Positions 13,401 to 28,400 of a stretch of DNA of 64,000 nt are shown here, piece by piece (the stretch's first letter is position 1; each line of letters opens with the position of its first letter). Source of the DNA: Stichopus chloronotus (lineage: Eukaryota > Echinodermata > Holothuroidea > Aspidochirotida > Stichopodidae). Position numbers and translations under genes: made by a program. Where the stretch lies: assembly GCA_021234535.1 (NCBI GenBank), contig CM037830.1:6980170-7044169 (forward strand). The letters are read 5' to 3'. The notes under the pieces are model-generated. The model was not told the DNA's origin and ran no database searches. It saw only the letters and a program-made list of their open reading frames with translations.

Positions 13401-16400
13401 TAGCAATACAATTTATGTTTGGCGGGAATTAGTGTATAGTTTTTGTTCATGAGGAAAAATCATGCGTATTCTAACGACAGATAAAAACTAGAAACTAGGT
13501 AGAAAGTTTTTATCACTTCCATTCAAGGTTTGTAAAATGAGAACAAGTGCATACTAACAAGACAGTGACATCCGTTGGGACTTATCATTGATAGAAACAA
13601 TGTGCATTAATGAGTCATTGATACATACAATGTGAATTGAAGTGCAAAGATAAAACATTGTGAAATGACACCTGTGTGTGTTTATTGTTGAGAATTATCA
13701 GCATGTCTGCCTATAGACATCAACTTGGTCTTACTCATGAAAATCAAACAACTTCGTAATCTGTATCATCTGATATACCGGTAACCATTGGAAACAAAAA
13801 CAGAATAAGGACTAACTGAATGATAAAGGAAGATACTTACGTTGCGAGAACTGAAAACGAAAATTATTGATAATCTTTTATTGCCTCGCACTCACATATT
13901 GTGAAATTAATTTGTTGTAAGATTGTTAAAAGGTCAGTCTTTTCTTTTCGATTTTTTTCTTTTACCTTTAATTAAGGGAAAGATACCCCAAACAGTAATG
14001 CCACCAGTTTGAAGCATTTGACCGATGGACACTTCCAGGAGAAATATCGGAATACCAGCGGTGACGAGGGAGATGAAGTATGGAATAAGGAAAGCACCTA
14101 CAAAGAACAAAAACGAAAACTTTTCATTTTATAAATATCACTGAAATGTGGTTTTCATAATGAATGGGTCGCCATGTGTTGGTAGTCTTTGAGATTTTCA
14201 GGGAGGGGATTTCAATTTCTGCTGTTGTCTTTCTAGTCTATATCAGTTACCATTGTCAAAGTGACATACGGTATTCGTTCAAGATAACAGCTACACTGTC
14301 ACGTAGTAAATTCCTGCGATAGAATCGTCGCATACTCTGTACGCTATATACATTTTGAAACAGGGCGTGTATGGAGACCTGAATTTCACTGCATGTGTCA
14401 TCCATACTCGCGCTGTTTGTTACCACGGTATCCGTAGAGAAAACTGTATGGCGTGTGAGATGTATCAAAAGTGTGGAAAAAATAGTGCATGATGTTTCAA
14501 GGTAACTGTAGCATGTCAAATCGGAAACAGCACACTGGATGTAACTGAACGTGCTGATTTGTTTGGTTGGTTTTTTTTTTTTAACATGATTTCCGTTTGA
14601 ACACGTTAAAATCCTAGTTGTGATACACTTGACACACTGTAAAACTGTTGATCAATGGACCAGCAGCATAGTTAACCAATCAATTACAAGTTCACACGCA
14701 CGGTCGACTTAATTCTCAAACATTTGGGTTAGTTAACCATGGACGTCCTTTTCTGATTCTCGTAAGTTGAACTTATAAACCTGTGCCATTGTTTGAATTC
14801 AACCAATTTTCCATCAAATATGGTATTTGTTAACCAACGTCATCACGTCATGTGTCTTCGGAAAGTACATTCACTCCATATCACGCCTTCCACGTACTTA
14901 ACTGCAGGCTGTCCGGGACACCGAGACAGGGTTATGGACGGGGTCATTAACGGGCCTACATGATGATATATTCTCGGACGTGAAGGGGCAATTATCGTTG
15001 AGGCAGGTGGTCTCCAGTTTTATGTGGAATATGACAATACATCGTGATGAAATTTTCAGTGGACATTAGCGTGTGCAGCGTTTTCCTGTGACACCCGATT
15101 ACAATCGAAAATTTGAACTTATAGTGCATGTACACCTGTTCTGGATACTAGGTGCGTCTGGTCTGTGATGCCTGCTAACTGCTGTATGCTTTTTCCCAAG
15201 ACAGAAAACATTGAAATGCCGTTTAACCTGCAGACTGTGACGAAATGTATGGTCGACAAACTATTCTTGACAATTGCTTCGCAATTGTGGGATCAGGTTT
15301 ATGCAGAGCAGAACAGATTTGCCTCTAGTTTCGTATACGGTGGAAAGGGTACAGGGTACCAAACGTTCTCCCCCCCCCCCCCTTTTTTTGTCAAATTTGG
15401 TCTTAGTTAAATCATTACTGAGATGATCCGCTAAGTGGGGAACAAAACCCACCTTCCAGTTTCTTTTTTTTTTACAATGGAAAAAAATGATTAAGAAAGC
15501 AACCTATACCAAAACAGGACAGTATCCAAAGAAAGACTTGCCAAACTAAAACAACTCCCAAAGAAAAATCGCCTCACACCCAGGAGATTTGGAAGTTGTA
15601 GACAGTTGTTTATAGTCCTTGTAAAGGAATTTCAACCATAATACATCCAAACTAGTTAGCAAATATCAACTTACTGTTACATTGAATGTCCAACGAAAAT
15701 GACCGTAAGAATTCTCTAATTTCAAGTGAAAACATTGAAAGCAATGATATCTGTAGGGTGTTAGTCGGACGGTAGTAAAAGGGTTTGACAATTTCCGCAT
15801 TGTGTGTGTTAGCCTACTATCTGACTGTTACACCATGTAGCGACCCACGTCTTACTGACGAAATTGTCTGAAGGTTCTGAGGAGGTATAATTTACACTGG
15901 CAGTCCCTCCTAACTTTTGATTGATTCACATCTTCTCATAAGTTGCTTGGATTAATAAAAGTCATACCGTGTTGATGATGGTTAGAAGCACATAGAACCT
16001 ATATGCAAGGCCTATATAGGCGCCTATAGACGTCCCCGCTCTCTGAGTTGGTTTTGCGTTCATGCACGCACGGGAAAGCTCGGTAAGAGAAACATACCTG
16101 ATACCATCTGTCTATGCATTTCATTAACCCTCAAACATAAGTGCAAAATTATGGCGGGAAGCTCTACAGACCCGGATGTTTGCTGCTAAATATATAACAT
16201 GCATTGTTCGCATTCTTATTCCTTCCCTTGCAAACTACCTCGCTGGTACATTCATAAAGGAGAAAGTCATTGCCGCCGTTATTATGACTGACAACTGCCG
16301 ACCGGAAATGGCTCGAAAGTGCCGTGTAGTTTCTCAAGGTGGCATTTTGAGTTTGATGCAATGACGTCAAAGGGCTGTTCAAAATAAAGGGGGAGGGGCA

Positions 16401-19400
16401 CAGCAAAAGTGAGCACAGCAGAACAGAAGGGGGTATCGAAGTTGGTCTTCTTAAGCAGCGTTTATACTTACGACATAGAATGTATTCGTAATATAGTTTG
16501 ATGTTTCAGGATCAATTCCGATTACTTTTGTTTAAAGAGTGTGCAACATTTGAAAACTTACGCACGCATAGGGCCTATGTGGAAAGACATGGGGGGAGGG
16601 AAAAAAGTTTCGTCAAAGTGGGGGTATGGGGAAGGAGAGATATGTGTTTAGTAAAACCACCACAAGTCATATACATATACATTAATTAGACGATCAAAAT
16701 GTAGTATAGTACCTGCGTTGTTACAGTGTTCCGCCTACGAGCCTTACCGCAGAACGAGCATCAGACAACTGGCATACAACTACATACAACGTACATGCTT
16801 TGAAATAATACTGGACTGCAATACAAGTAGACGCCATGTTTGGGTGTTGGTAAACAATTCACCAATCTGCACAACGCAGTCAGTCTACATCATGTGTCAA
16901 CTTAATACCAAATATGATGGAACGTTCACGTTAAGAGTATTACACATATCAGCAAACTTCATCGCGATTAAGGCTACTGAGTGTTGCGAATATGACACCT
17001 GCAATTACCCTCCTTTTTTTTTTTTGATATAGCAACCTTGATTTGAAGTAATATATTTTTTTATATTCTCAAGGTTTAATTATTAATCGTAATATAAACG
17101 GTACCTTAATATGTTGGTCATTTATTAACTATGTCGGATCAAAATATCCTCCAATTTTCGTTATACGATAGAAATATTGTAGTCACCAATACGGAAATTA
17201 CGCTAATTCGCTAACACGCATGAATGCTCAACAGAATTGTCCACATGAATATTTGGACGGAGTAATTTCTTATGATTTTCAACTAACAAAACTATTCACA
17301 TTTGTAACTTTATCAACAATGAAACAAATGTATTTTGAAATTAATTACAAGTAAACATTACTTGTTACTTTTTTCTTAATGGATTGTTGTACTTTATGAA
17401 CATCGATATAACAAGTACACCATACATTTTCCGCGTCTTGAAAATTGTTAAATGGAATTATACCATTGACAGGATGACGTCTAAGCGGAGAAAACCGCGT
17501 TGTAAAATGAAAATGTGAAAATAAAGCACACTTTTATATAAACAAGGTCAATCTTACTCCATTTGTATGGTTTTGAAATTTGGCATGGTGGTTGATATTG
17601 TCTTAAACTTCCTTGGCAGCTATTCTTTGGCACCAAACAACATCTTTTAAATGGTGACGTATGCATTGCTTGTGTTACTAAATTTTAAGTACAATTCGTC
17701 AGTGCGAAGTTAGTAATTACTTGTGAGGTTCCCATGAAAACCCTCAACAAGCGTTAACACAAATTGCGCTGTTTATGATGTCCTTTTAAACGACTCCTTT
17801 GACTGGAGGAAAGTTGTTTATGTGATGAAAATCATAACATTAAGTAAAGTGCGACTTGTACAATCCTCCACTGATTACGTATGACATTTACTTTGCAATG
17901 TCGTCATGAACTGAAAGGGTTGCAACATCGGTACCTATAGCAGTTGTAATTTCTGAATAGAGGCTGTTTAAATGAAATAATTTCGAGTGCGAGTGGCTCA
18001 ATGCCGGGAAAACAGAACCCACTGACAATATTTATTCATATATATATACTTTGACATTATGGGATGATTTCACGGTGTATCATGCCCTACGGCAATCGAC
18101 AGGAAACTGGCAGGATTGGTGAGAGGCTCATCTCTTTTTGACTCGCTCAGCTGGTTTATCCACACCATGTCTACATAACATTTGCTTATGATTTCTGATC
18201 TTTTGTCCAGCATGCTTGATCCACAAAGTCCAAGTATTAAACTTCACAGCTAGACTACAAATTAAGTCTACGGGCCTGCAATCTTCCCTGGTTGGACCTT
18301 CCGTGGTTCCGAAAACCAGCCAAGGAGAACAAGGAACCAACTAGACAGACAAGAGATCTCCCAGTAGTCTCAAAACAAGGACGGACCTTTCCAGTTCTTT
18401 CCAGATGCGACTAAATACCAACACGTCTTACGCAGAAGTCTAGACAGGGTGCTATCTTGAACGTAAAAAAAAGAAATGTTAGTTGGACCACATCCAACTA
18501 TCCAACAGCGTAAAGTAATATAATCAATGGTGTTCAATACCTCCTCCTTACAATTGCTTTTTTAGCGTGTATTCCAGTCGGTTGCCATGCATGGAAAATG
18601 TCTACTAAGTAACATTTATGTGTGATTCCACCGTTCTTGACAAACTTGAGTGGATTATATTATCCACGAAACGAGTATTGAATTACAAAACTTTGTCATA
18701 CTTTTTACTCTCTTTTTTTTACTTTGATTTTAATGTATCTAATGATCATTTGGCTCGATATGAGTCTAGAACGGTATGTTCTTTTTTTTTGAGAAGACAT
18801 TGGTATCTTCTATTACCTTTGTTTTGGTTGTTTCTATTGTGTCGGATTTTCGACAACAATAAAGCGAATTACTTCTCAATGGAACCCCCATTACGCCGCA
18901 TGGGTATGGGTTACTTACAATGAGCAAACTTTCCTGTCAAAATGTGGAAGAACAAAAAGCGCTCATTCCTGTTATGACCCTTTTTTTTCTGTTTGAGCAC
19001 GCGAGATGGTCGTGACTCGTTGTTTGAAATAATTTTCGTTTGAAACACTGACTACAGAAATGTTAGTGCTGCATATTCGAGTGTGCCGAATTCGGTCCGA
19101 ATTCGTAAAGTGAATACACACAAAAAGCGGTAAAAAATTCCGTAAAAGAAAGGAAAGAATAGCATACTTTTACCCTCAGTTTCACAATATCAATGGGGAT
19201 TTCCACAGAGGAACTTAAAGTTCACAGTTACAAAACATCAACCGTGGAAATGCATTTTAAACTAGAAGCACAGGGTGGAATATTGAAAGACTATTTGTTC
19301 TAACGTCCAAACTTTACGTCTTGGATCGTGTAAGATCTGTGCCTCTGTTAGACAGCAATCATATTGTTTACAGGGGAAAGGGCCCATCAATTTCAAGTCA

Positions 19401-22400
19401 AGATACTGGATGGTAAGCTAGGAAGAAAAAAAAATTTCCCTGAAAGGGTTATTCAGTGAAGAAATGAGCTCTCACAATAGGGGAAAATGTACTCCTGTTG
19501 CATTCCCTAAACCTTGCAACATAGATTGTCTACTCTCCATCCATATCAAACTATTTTCTATTCGAGGAGCGCCTTCTAAACTTACATGATTGGTTGTTTA
19601 CCGGTTTTATTGCATTTCTTGTCAACAAATAGCAAAATCTGATTGATTCGCAGTCTGCTGGGCAGTGCTTGATTTTTCATTTAAAGAGTTATTGGTAAAA
19701 CAGGGGGGTAGGTTGGTCTGAGGGAGGGGTGATGGCTGAGAATTCTGATATTATGAAACTGATGACTGATATCCGTCCTGTGGGGGGTCTAAGGAAGCCC
19801 TACCCTTCGGAAAATGTTTGCCTATTTAGTGTAGGCTATATGTGAAGTGATGTAACATATTGTTGTTGATAGTTTCTAGTATTTGTTAACAGATGGCAGG
19901 GGGTGATTACACTTCTTGTGGACGTAGACTGAGAGTAGTGCTGATATGGTGTGCAGGTGCCGTTTTCTAGGTCTAGTGTGACCTCCAGAAAGTTGACATT
20001 TTTTTGTCACTTGGTGTAAATACTGGTGAAAAATTGCACAGACGTAATCCCACCAATGCTACTCTGTTATTATATACTCCGCACAAACTTAAGCAGTTAA
20101 ACAGGCTACAGGTTTTACCATCTATCAAACGATATGAATCCAATATATCGCCACGAACCAAGGGATTTATCACATTTAAGGCAACACAAGCTGTTCATTT
20201 CCCATGCTTATATCTACATAAGGAAGTTTAGTTATGCAAATATTTAGGAAGTTAGTGACGCAAAAAGCGGGGCGAGTGTCTAATCTCTAGCTCGTAATTG
20301 GCAACAATCCAACGATCAGTTTCACAGAGAAGTGACGACAGCTTAAGGTTGGCAAGCACTTAGACGCACCTCATGATCTAATGGAAGGACACACTTACAT
20401 CCCACGAAATGACCGTGACGCGAATTATGGTTACTGTGAATGTATTAAACGTATTTGTACATCATTCTTGTATAACATAACTCAAAAGACAGTTACAAAT
20501 AGTCTTAACGAGTGGAACTGAAGGTCTGGAGAGAAAGGGACAAATAAAAAGCAAAAACAATGACCTACACAATACACAATGGGTACCGTTGATATTCAAC
20601 AATCTATATAATGTCACGTCATGACCTCACGATTTCTGTAGGGTTAGAATGGACAAATACAGTCATATCTTATCACTTCCTTAAAGGGATTTCCCGATGA
20701 AGATGACTTTCTCATAATAATTAAGGATATATTCTTCTCTTTAAAGAATTTCAGAATGATACTTTTATTATGGAAAATATGTGATGTCACACAAACACGA
20801 CTAGTGGGATATCCTTGGTATTTAGCTGTCGTAAAAGAAATATCGGAACAGTTTAAGATATGAGATCTCATTTCCACACTACTCAATCAAATTGAATAGA
20901 GGTACTCTAACTTTTGTCACTGGTGTCAAATTTCAAGGTTAATTTCAGAGAACAAAAATGTGTTCAGTTTCAGAGAACAAAAAAGATCTACTGCAGAAAT
21001 TTCATTGGATTTTGTGACTTTGAGGCAACTGATTTTTTTTTTTAAACAGAGCAGCATTTGAAATGCCTGCAGTGAGAAATTTTCCACTTTCATTTACGAC
21101 ATCCCTTAACTAGTCCGCCTGTAAAATAATCCAGACATTGACCAAAATTTATCTGGTGGTCTTCATTTCCACAAACCTTTAGGGAAGATGCAGAATGTGT
21201 TCTCTGCCACCTACCGGTAGGTACAATCGTCCTCCTACTACCGTTCAATATCTCTTACAAAACAAAAACACACACACACACACACTACAATTCGGGGGAC
21301 TAGCATGTTCATCTCTGATTTGACAGACGACGTCCCAGCTTTTGTTTTGGTTGTAACAATAACACACATCACGTGTGAAAACACTCCACTAATGTACTCC
21401 ATGTGTGAATATATGGGAATTATCTTACATGAATGCACGCGATTAACATTCCAGTTGGCCTAGGTGTCTCACGCAATGGGTCAATGAGAAAGATCGTTGC
21501 TTTACAAGTTTACAAAGTTTCATGTCCGTATTTTTTTTTTTTTTTACCTTGTCTCTTTTTTTTGTGTGTGTAAATTTCTTCCCGAATTTTATTTCCAAGA
21601 ATTTTTTTTTCTGCCATCAGTTTGTTTATTTTTCGAACCTGACTTTTACAATTTTTGTGTTCTCAAGTTTTGTTCGACGTGTGATTGTCGCGAGATAAAA
21701 ATTTTTCATCATGGAAGTTTGCTAAGCTGTTTTTTGAAAGATATCCCATACAGATATTACTATTGTTTTAATATTTCTTTTGTTTAGCCATGGATCTAGA
21801 TACAGGATTTAAAGAGCTTATCGTGTGACCTTACGGCCATTTTCTTAGGAAAGTATATATGCTTCACTGACAGTCAATGTTTTTTATTTGTTTATGATAT
21901 GAAACGATATGTTTGCTGTAAGCATGACAACGCTTAGATCACCTACGTGAATGTTCGTCAGGTTATCAACGTTGCACAACACACCCTATATGATACCATG
22001 ATGAGTTCCTTGTGTTAATATACTGGTGATCGTAAATAAAGGAATATTAAAACGAACCAACCACCCATGGCACAAACATAAATGAGGCACCAAATTTGTA
22101 GTCCACAGAGCCTACCTTGAGTTTTAAAGAATATGAATACCTGTAAATACACAAATTTATGTGCAGAAGACTAAATATATATTTTTTTAATCCAAAGGGG
22201 GGAAACAGTGTAAACTGTCAAGCTGCATAACAGGGCGACTTAAACTAGTTCCACTCAATTTCAGTTCCCTCCACAATTCGCCCTTCTCACCCTTCTCTTT
22301 CATCCCCAACCCCTCCACACACACGCACGCGCGCACGCAACTTTCCAAAACAGCTATTTTACCATTGTTTTGGATTTTTTCAGTAACGTCTTTCACTGGC

Positions 22401-25400
22401 ATCCGTAGCTCATTGAGCGACGGCAGTGGAATGGCCAGGAAGGGAAAAACCGAATACCCTCGAAGGAGCTGCTTGAAATATTTTCTTTGAGCCGAGATTA
22501 AACTTGCTTTTAACTACTCTCAGTTATTCCTCTCTCTGTGTTCATTATGACCCAGTTACAATAGAATGTATACACTATAAAGCTACCTACGTCACATACT
22601 TGGCATTAAGCACTAGTTTAATCGGATACGTTTCACTGGCTTTCGCTGAATGGGGGGCTAATTAATTACGACATTCAACATTTGGACCTAGGCGACTCCC
22701 ATGCAGTGACGACCACTTTAATCACGGCTTTCGTGTGGCTGAGTGGGTATCCATGTCCGTGTGTGTGTATGTACGTGGGTGTCTCTTGTCCGTGAGACTG
22801 TACATAATCTGCTAGTCAGCCTCGGAATAGGGCATCGGCAGTTTCTAATTGACGACCCGCCTCATTTTGACGACGAAGTTTACGTTTCTTCTGCTGCTGC
22901 AGACGTCAACATTGGACAAGGGCAACAAACTTTCCATCCGGCAGCCTCGTGTATGAATGTGGAGCTGATAGGGATGAGCGAGCTCGGCAGAACTGGCGAA
23001 CTTCCCGCACTGGAGCGTCATTGACCAGTAATCCTTGGCAAAGGCGATAGAACAAAATTCCACGGAGGGCCCGAATGGGGGTTTTTATTTATCACCAGTG
23101 CGTCATGTTGTATTTACATTTGTATGTATCTCTACATATCAATCTATGAAAACTCTCTCAAAATGCTGCAATGCAGACGACAACATCACTTAGATTTATG
23201 GTTACGATTCAACTGATGTTTGACCAGGAAGGTGTAACTGCACCTCCCTGGTTTGACTTGAGTACCATCATATCCATTATGAATCAGATCGGGGACGAAA
23301 AACAATGTCGTACATAACAGGGGACCATCCACCCATCTAGCCATTGGCTGAGCATGGAATGGTTAAGTTTGATACGTCACATTAAACACACTATGGTCGA
23401 AAATGAAACAAAAAACTGAGGTTTGAACGTTAAACACTAGGGATAATATAATAATAATAATTACCAACCTCCAACGATGTATTTGGTGAATGTTGTATGA
23501 AATAATTACTTTCAGATTCTTTTGGATATAGTTTATCTATATCCATTACGCAAATTGATTACAAGTATATTGGCAATTGAACCTTAATCCTGTTAGAAAC
23601 GGTGAGACGACTACACCACAGGGGGCGTTCGAAAGTAACTTAAAAGGGATAAAAGGGAACTTATTTCAAATTCGCTGAATGATTTCAGACCAATTAACAT
23701 TGACCTGTATTATAGAGAGATAAAAATAGAGTAGATGGCTGACTTTACCTTCATAATGTAGTACTTATTTTGGCCATTTTGAAATATGAAGTAAAACGGT
23801 AATTAACACACACAAAATGGCCATATTGTTAGATTCGGTCCCGGCAGAAGGGAGGGGGAGGGGTAGAAGGGGTATTTGCTTGCTTCAATTTTTTAGATAC
23901 AGTGAGCTTTTCTATTTAAAAGATACCAGTCTCTGATTTGCATTGGTTTGAGGTAATAAGATACTTTCTAAGTGTCCTTTTAGACACTGGGACTGATTGT
24001 TACTTGTTAGAAAACGAACTGAGTGAGAAGTAAATACTCACAGAGACCAATAACAGCTCTTGTGTCTCTAGCCTATCGGTTCACTTGCGAATCAGGGATA
24101 ACTACACACATACTACCTTCAAACTCACCTCGGTTGAACGTCTGGTCATAGTTATACAGACAGACACTTCCTTAAAATAACGTCGAGACAAACCTGACCT
24201 AGGAGCAGAGTGCAGACACACGCCTGGACCATCTGCAATTACAAGGCCCCCGAACCATCTTCTTGCTTCTACTATTGCTAGCACTAATATTTCACCCTGT
24301 ACGCCCTCCCACTGACACATTCTCGGGAAGAGTCAGTCGTGTTGGAAGAGCAACGGGATTGCTGCTGGGTGGATGTCTTGCAAGACCATATCTAGGCAAC
24401 GTCCTCAGCCGGCGGCAGCTGCAGGGGCGCGATGGGATTATACCACTGACATTGCTATTAACATCTTTGATGCACAGAGCAGACTAAAACATGAAAACAA
24501 GATACTACCAACAGAATTCGACCGAGATGATCTACCCGAGGCAGTACGGTTAGTAAGAATGAAATCAAAACCCTTCCCTCTGATTACACTTTGGCAAAGG
24601 TCTGGTCGTTCTCAAACTCGTTACATTAGTACAGCACATGAATGTGGCTGTCACTACAGACTAGTTGGCAACTTAGGCTATACTTAGCAAACTTGGCAAG
24701 TTGTTCGAAACATAATCGTGAAAGGGTAACCGCAGGGAGTCAATGGAATTAGTTTGTTGTGGTTTCTTTCTCACGTGACCATGACTACCGGTATAAGGTA
24801 GCGGTATATGATAGAAACTGGAAATATTTCACAAGGATTTAACCTCGGAAGTGACATTTTAAAATTTGGGTGAGCAGAATTGATGAACGGTATTATCTAA
24901 ATTTGTGAGGTAAAAGTTCTGATTAGTTCCTTGTCCGTCAATTTACGTCACATTCAAGGAATCAAGGGGTCTTGAAGTTGCACTTGGCTGCCGTCGTTGA
25001 CTATACATCCATTAAAGGTTAAGATTCCTAGACGACTCGACTATAATGACCACAAGGTAAACTGCTGTGGCTAAGAGCGGTTGCTCGGTGAGCTGTTTAC
25101 TGCACTCTCAAATTATGCACTCACAGGCAGTCGATCACACACGAAGTAGAGTAAAAACAATAACAAAATCACGTGACGCTATGATGACACACCCACACAC
25201 GCAGATACACAAACACGATCACTCATGTGAACTTGTAAAACTCAAAAGTTTGATTTAATCATCTGTCAACGGTAGATGTCACAGCATTGCCATAGTTTTA
25301 AATATACCTTTGTTTGTCTTTAGCAATCAGTTTGTGAAAAATTATCTGTAAGTTGTAAAGTGTTTTAATATCTTCTATGTTCTGTCAGTACTGTCCAGGA

Positions 25401-28400
25401 AGAAATACCTTAGTTTATTATTCATAAAATTCCTGAAAAATTATGGCTCACGTTAATATGTTTCCTTCATGTTTGTTTCCTTTTTCTTTGTTTTTCTTTT
25501 TTCTGTGTTTCTTATTCACTGATTAGATTCTAATCTTAACTCGATGTAAGGTTCTCTGGTTCTAAGGTTCTTAGTATTGCATTATTTCAAGTCCCTTACT
25601 TAATTACTAATTCAATTTTAAACCACTTAACGCTCGACATTCAAACTTTAAAGAAATGTCAATATAGACCATGTTTCATTCTTTAGCCGTTCATTTGTAT
25701 TTCAATTAAATACCCACTCCCCTATTTAAAGTAATTGCGTGTGTACTGAAAAACCCAGGAGAATAAGATTATGTTTCATCTTAACTTTTTCTCTGTTTTT
25801 AAATGTACACGCAAGGTTTCGCAAAGACGGACTAGGTCTTTCAATGAACGAAAATGACAGTAACTACTTTGAAGAGCAACGGAATTGGTATAAAAACAGT
25901 AAAAAGCAGAAACCATATCAACTGTTTAAAACATTAACGGCTCTTACAATAAGCGCCCACATAATGAATATGCAACAGCACAGGTCTCATTGGTGTATCA
26001 AAAACATACTACTCAAGTCGTCTCTCCTTGGTCGGTATCGGAAATTATAGTATTTGGTGAAGGATGCACTGTATTCACAAATAACCTTCAAATTTATCAC
26101 ATTCATTGCGGCGTCAACTATCCTTTGTTGTTTTGAGTGACTGAATATTCAATACTAGGTATACTTTCCATTGGCTTGTTCAAAGAAGCACACGGTTGAT
26201 TTGAATGAAAACTGTCGGCCACTACATTATCGTATTTTACACTGTTTGTCGCAATGTTAGAATTTGAAATCATATGGCAAAATTGACCACCTGAAACCTA
26301 TTTATTTCCCAAATTGTCTGAACGGTGCAATTAAAAGTCTTACAAAACATTTGGACATGAAATTTCAATATTTGTTACTTTTTGCCTATGCACGCAATCC
26401 CTTGAATCAACATTCTCTACTAAATTTCATAAACGCTCTTTAGCAAGTTCAAGGTGTTCTGTAGCAGAAAGAAATCTTGTTTTTACTCTTGATTTCTATT
26501 ACGAGACAATTCTTTCTCATTCGAGGTGAAAATCTATCATCGCTTTTTGGATGATGGTGGGTGTCTCTATAAAAAGTGACGTAACGACAAGCTACAATCT
26601 TGGACAAAATACCTTGGGACACCCAGGGCCCCCGTTCAATGTTGGCTATAGGATTGCTGTTCAAAGGTATACATTCACTCCTATAGCGCTCAACATTGGA
26701 AAGGGGCGTGGGGTCTCATGTTATTCTCTCACGTAAAATTCAGTGCTGTATTTGCAACAATTTGGTCCAAGATTGTAGGTCTTACATTTACGGTTTCAAG
26801 TTTCAAGTAGTCATTGAGATACATTGAGATAAAGAAGAAGTTACGGTAACGTTCAGAAAGTGATCTGTTCATGCACCCGCAGAGTGAATATTTCACGTTT
26901 GGAAAGTTTGATAGAAAAGGTGTGGGAGAAGAAATATGAAGAAAATGAAGAAAATTGACATATCGCATTAATTAGGAGTATTTTTCCTCTCCAAGCCGTA
27001 CCTCAATAATATTCCGTCTGAAAGTTTTTAAGTCATATCTACTTTAAAATGGTACATTTCATCGTGGTAAATTTGTGATGTCACCCAGGCACAACTAAAG
27101 AAATATCCTTTGTATTTCTTTATAATCTTGACTGTCTAAAAAAGAAGCATTATAATAATAGTTTGCCAGATGTGATCTCAATTTTTCACAATGTTTTTTT
27201 TTACAGTAATCTACAGTAATACGTAATCTTCCTGTTCATTAATGTCAAATTTCAAGGTTAAATGAGGGTGTTAATTTCAAAGAAAACCAAGGGCTTCTTG
27301 TAATAATTTTCCCTGTTTGGTCTTTTGGTAACCTTGAGGCAACTGGAAAAGAGAAATCTTTGATCTAATAGCAATATCTTCATTTAGTAATAGGTGCAAG
27401 ATAGTTGCAAGGGGTTTGAAGTACCTGCAGTAAAGAAAATATTATTTTCATTTAATAACCCTTCCACTGTCAGTAAAATAAGCCCTTAATTACTGCTCCA
27501 ACTCACTGGATCATTTATAATTTATCTATTTATTTGTTCTAGTTCATTCCTTTCTGATCTTCCTTAGATTTCTAAGATTGTTGCTGTTAAATAAAGACAA
27601 AGCAAATTCTCCTTCGTCTTTAAATATTACGTTCGAAACTCTCTTTTCTTTTCCGTTGTTTTTATTTTCCATTATTCTATCATTTAATCATTTCCATTAT
27701 ATAACAAGGTTTCACATTCATCGCTTTTTAATGTGATCTCTTCAATGTTTGATACATTGACAAAGTAAATCTTTTAAAGATTTACGGCTTCCATTATGAC
27801 GTCATTACGTGTGTAAATAAATGTATTCATACATACCTTATCATCTTTCAGACCACGCACAACTCTTTGCTTCAAGATTACGAAATAAATTGCCTTCGTT
27901 ACTGATATTACAGAATGTTTTGGTCAATATGTTACTATTTTTGTCTTGAGCATTTAGGCCCTTCAGACCCGTAAATAAATGATTTTTTTTTTAAGTCGGC
28001 ATAAAAAAGACTGTCACACTGGACGCCGTCTCGAGACTATTGTTGCTTGGTAACGCGATTCATGCAATATTCACTTGTGCAAATGCGACACCATCGGAAC
28101 TAACACAAATTCTAAATTTTTACACAAATCATGCTAGCTGGAACAGTCGACACTGGCCGATTATTCGGTATTTCCAAAGGAGTGTTAAGAAGGCTCATTG
28201 AGTCGTTTCATGAAATTCACCAATTTTTCTAAATTTTTTAAATTTCCTTAGCATAATGGCAAAGTAGTCAAACTAAGGGGATCCCAATGTTTCACATGCA
28301 TACAAAGGGACATACATAAAGGAGGAATTAACAAGTTCTTTTTTCTTTTTGAAAAGTCGTGACCAGACACTTTTCATACTAGTACTTAGGTTTATTCACA

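Larger units (their letters stand above)
9108..13965 (-). other. Gene A introns 2-6, nothing further recognised
   Basis: The introns at 9108-9482, 9587-10238, 10374-10872, 11006-11409 and 11666-13965 carry GT-AG ends. The 2.3-kb intron 2 is A/T homopolymer-rich, with an A run near 12473-12488. An exon-like stretch near 11200-11345 was examined and rejected. Confidence 0.8.

Noticed and set aside
22733..22743. TGGCTGAGTGG, resembling a tRNA A box
   Set aside because: No B box at proper spacing and no cloverleaf. It runs into a GT repeat.
24263..24687. Two overlapping plus-strand frames in a slightly G+C-richer patch
   Set aside because: No domain, no splice support and no codon pattern unlike the flanks. 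Treated as chance.
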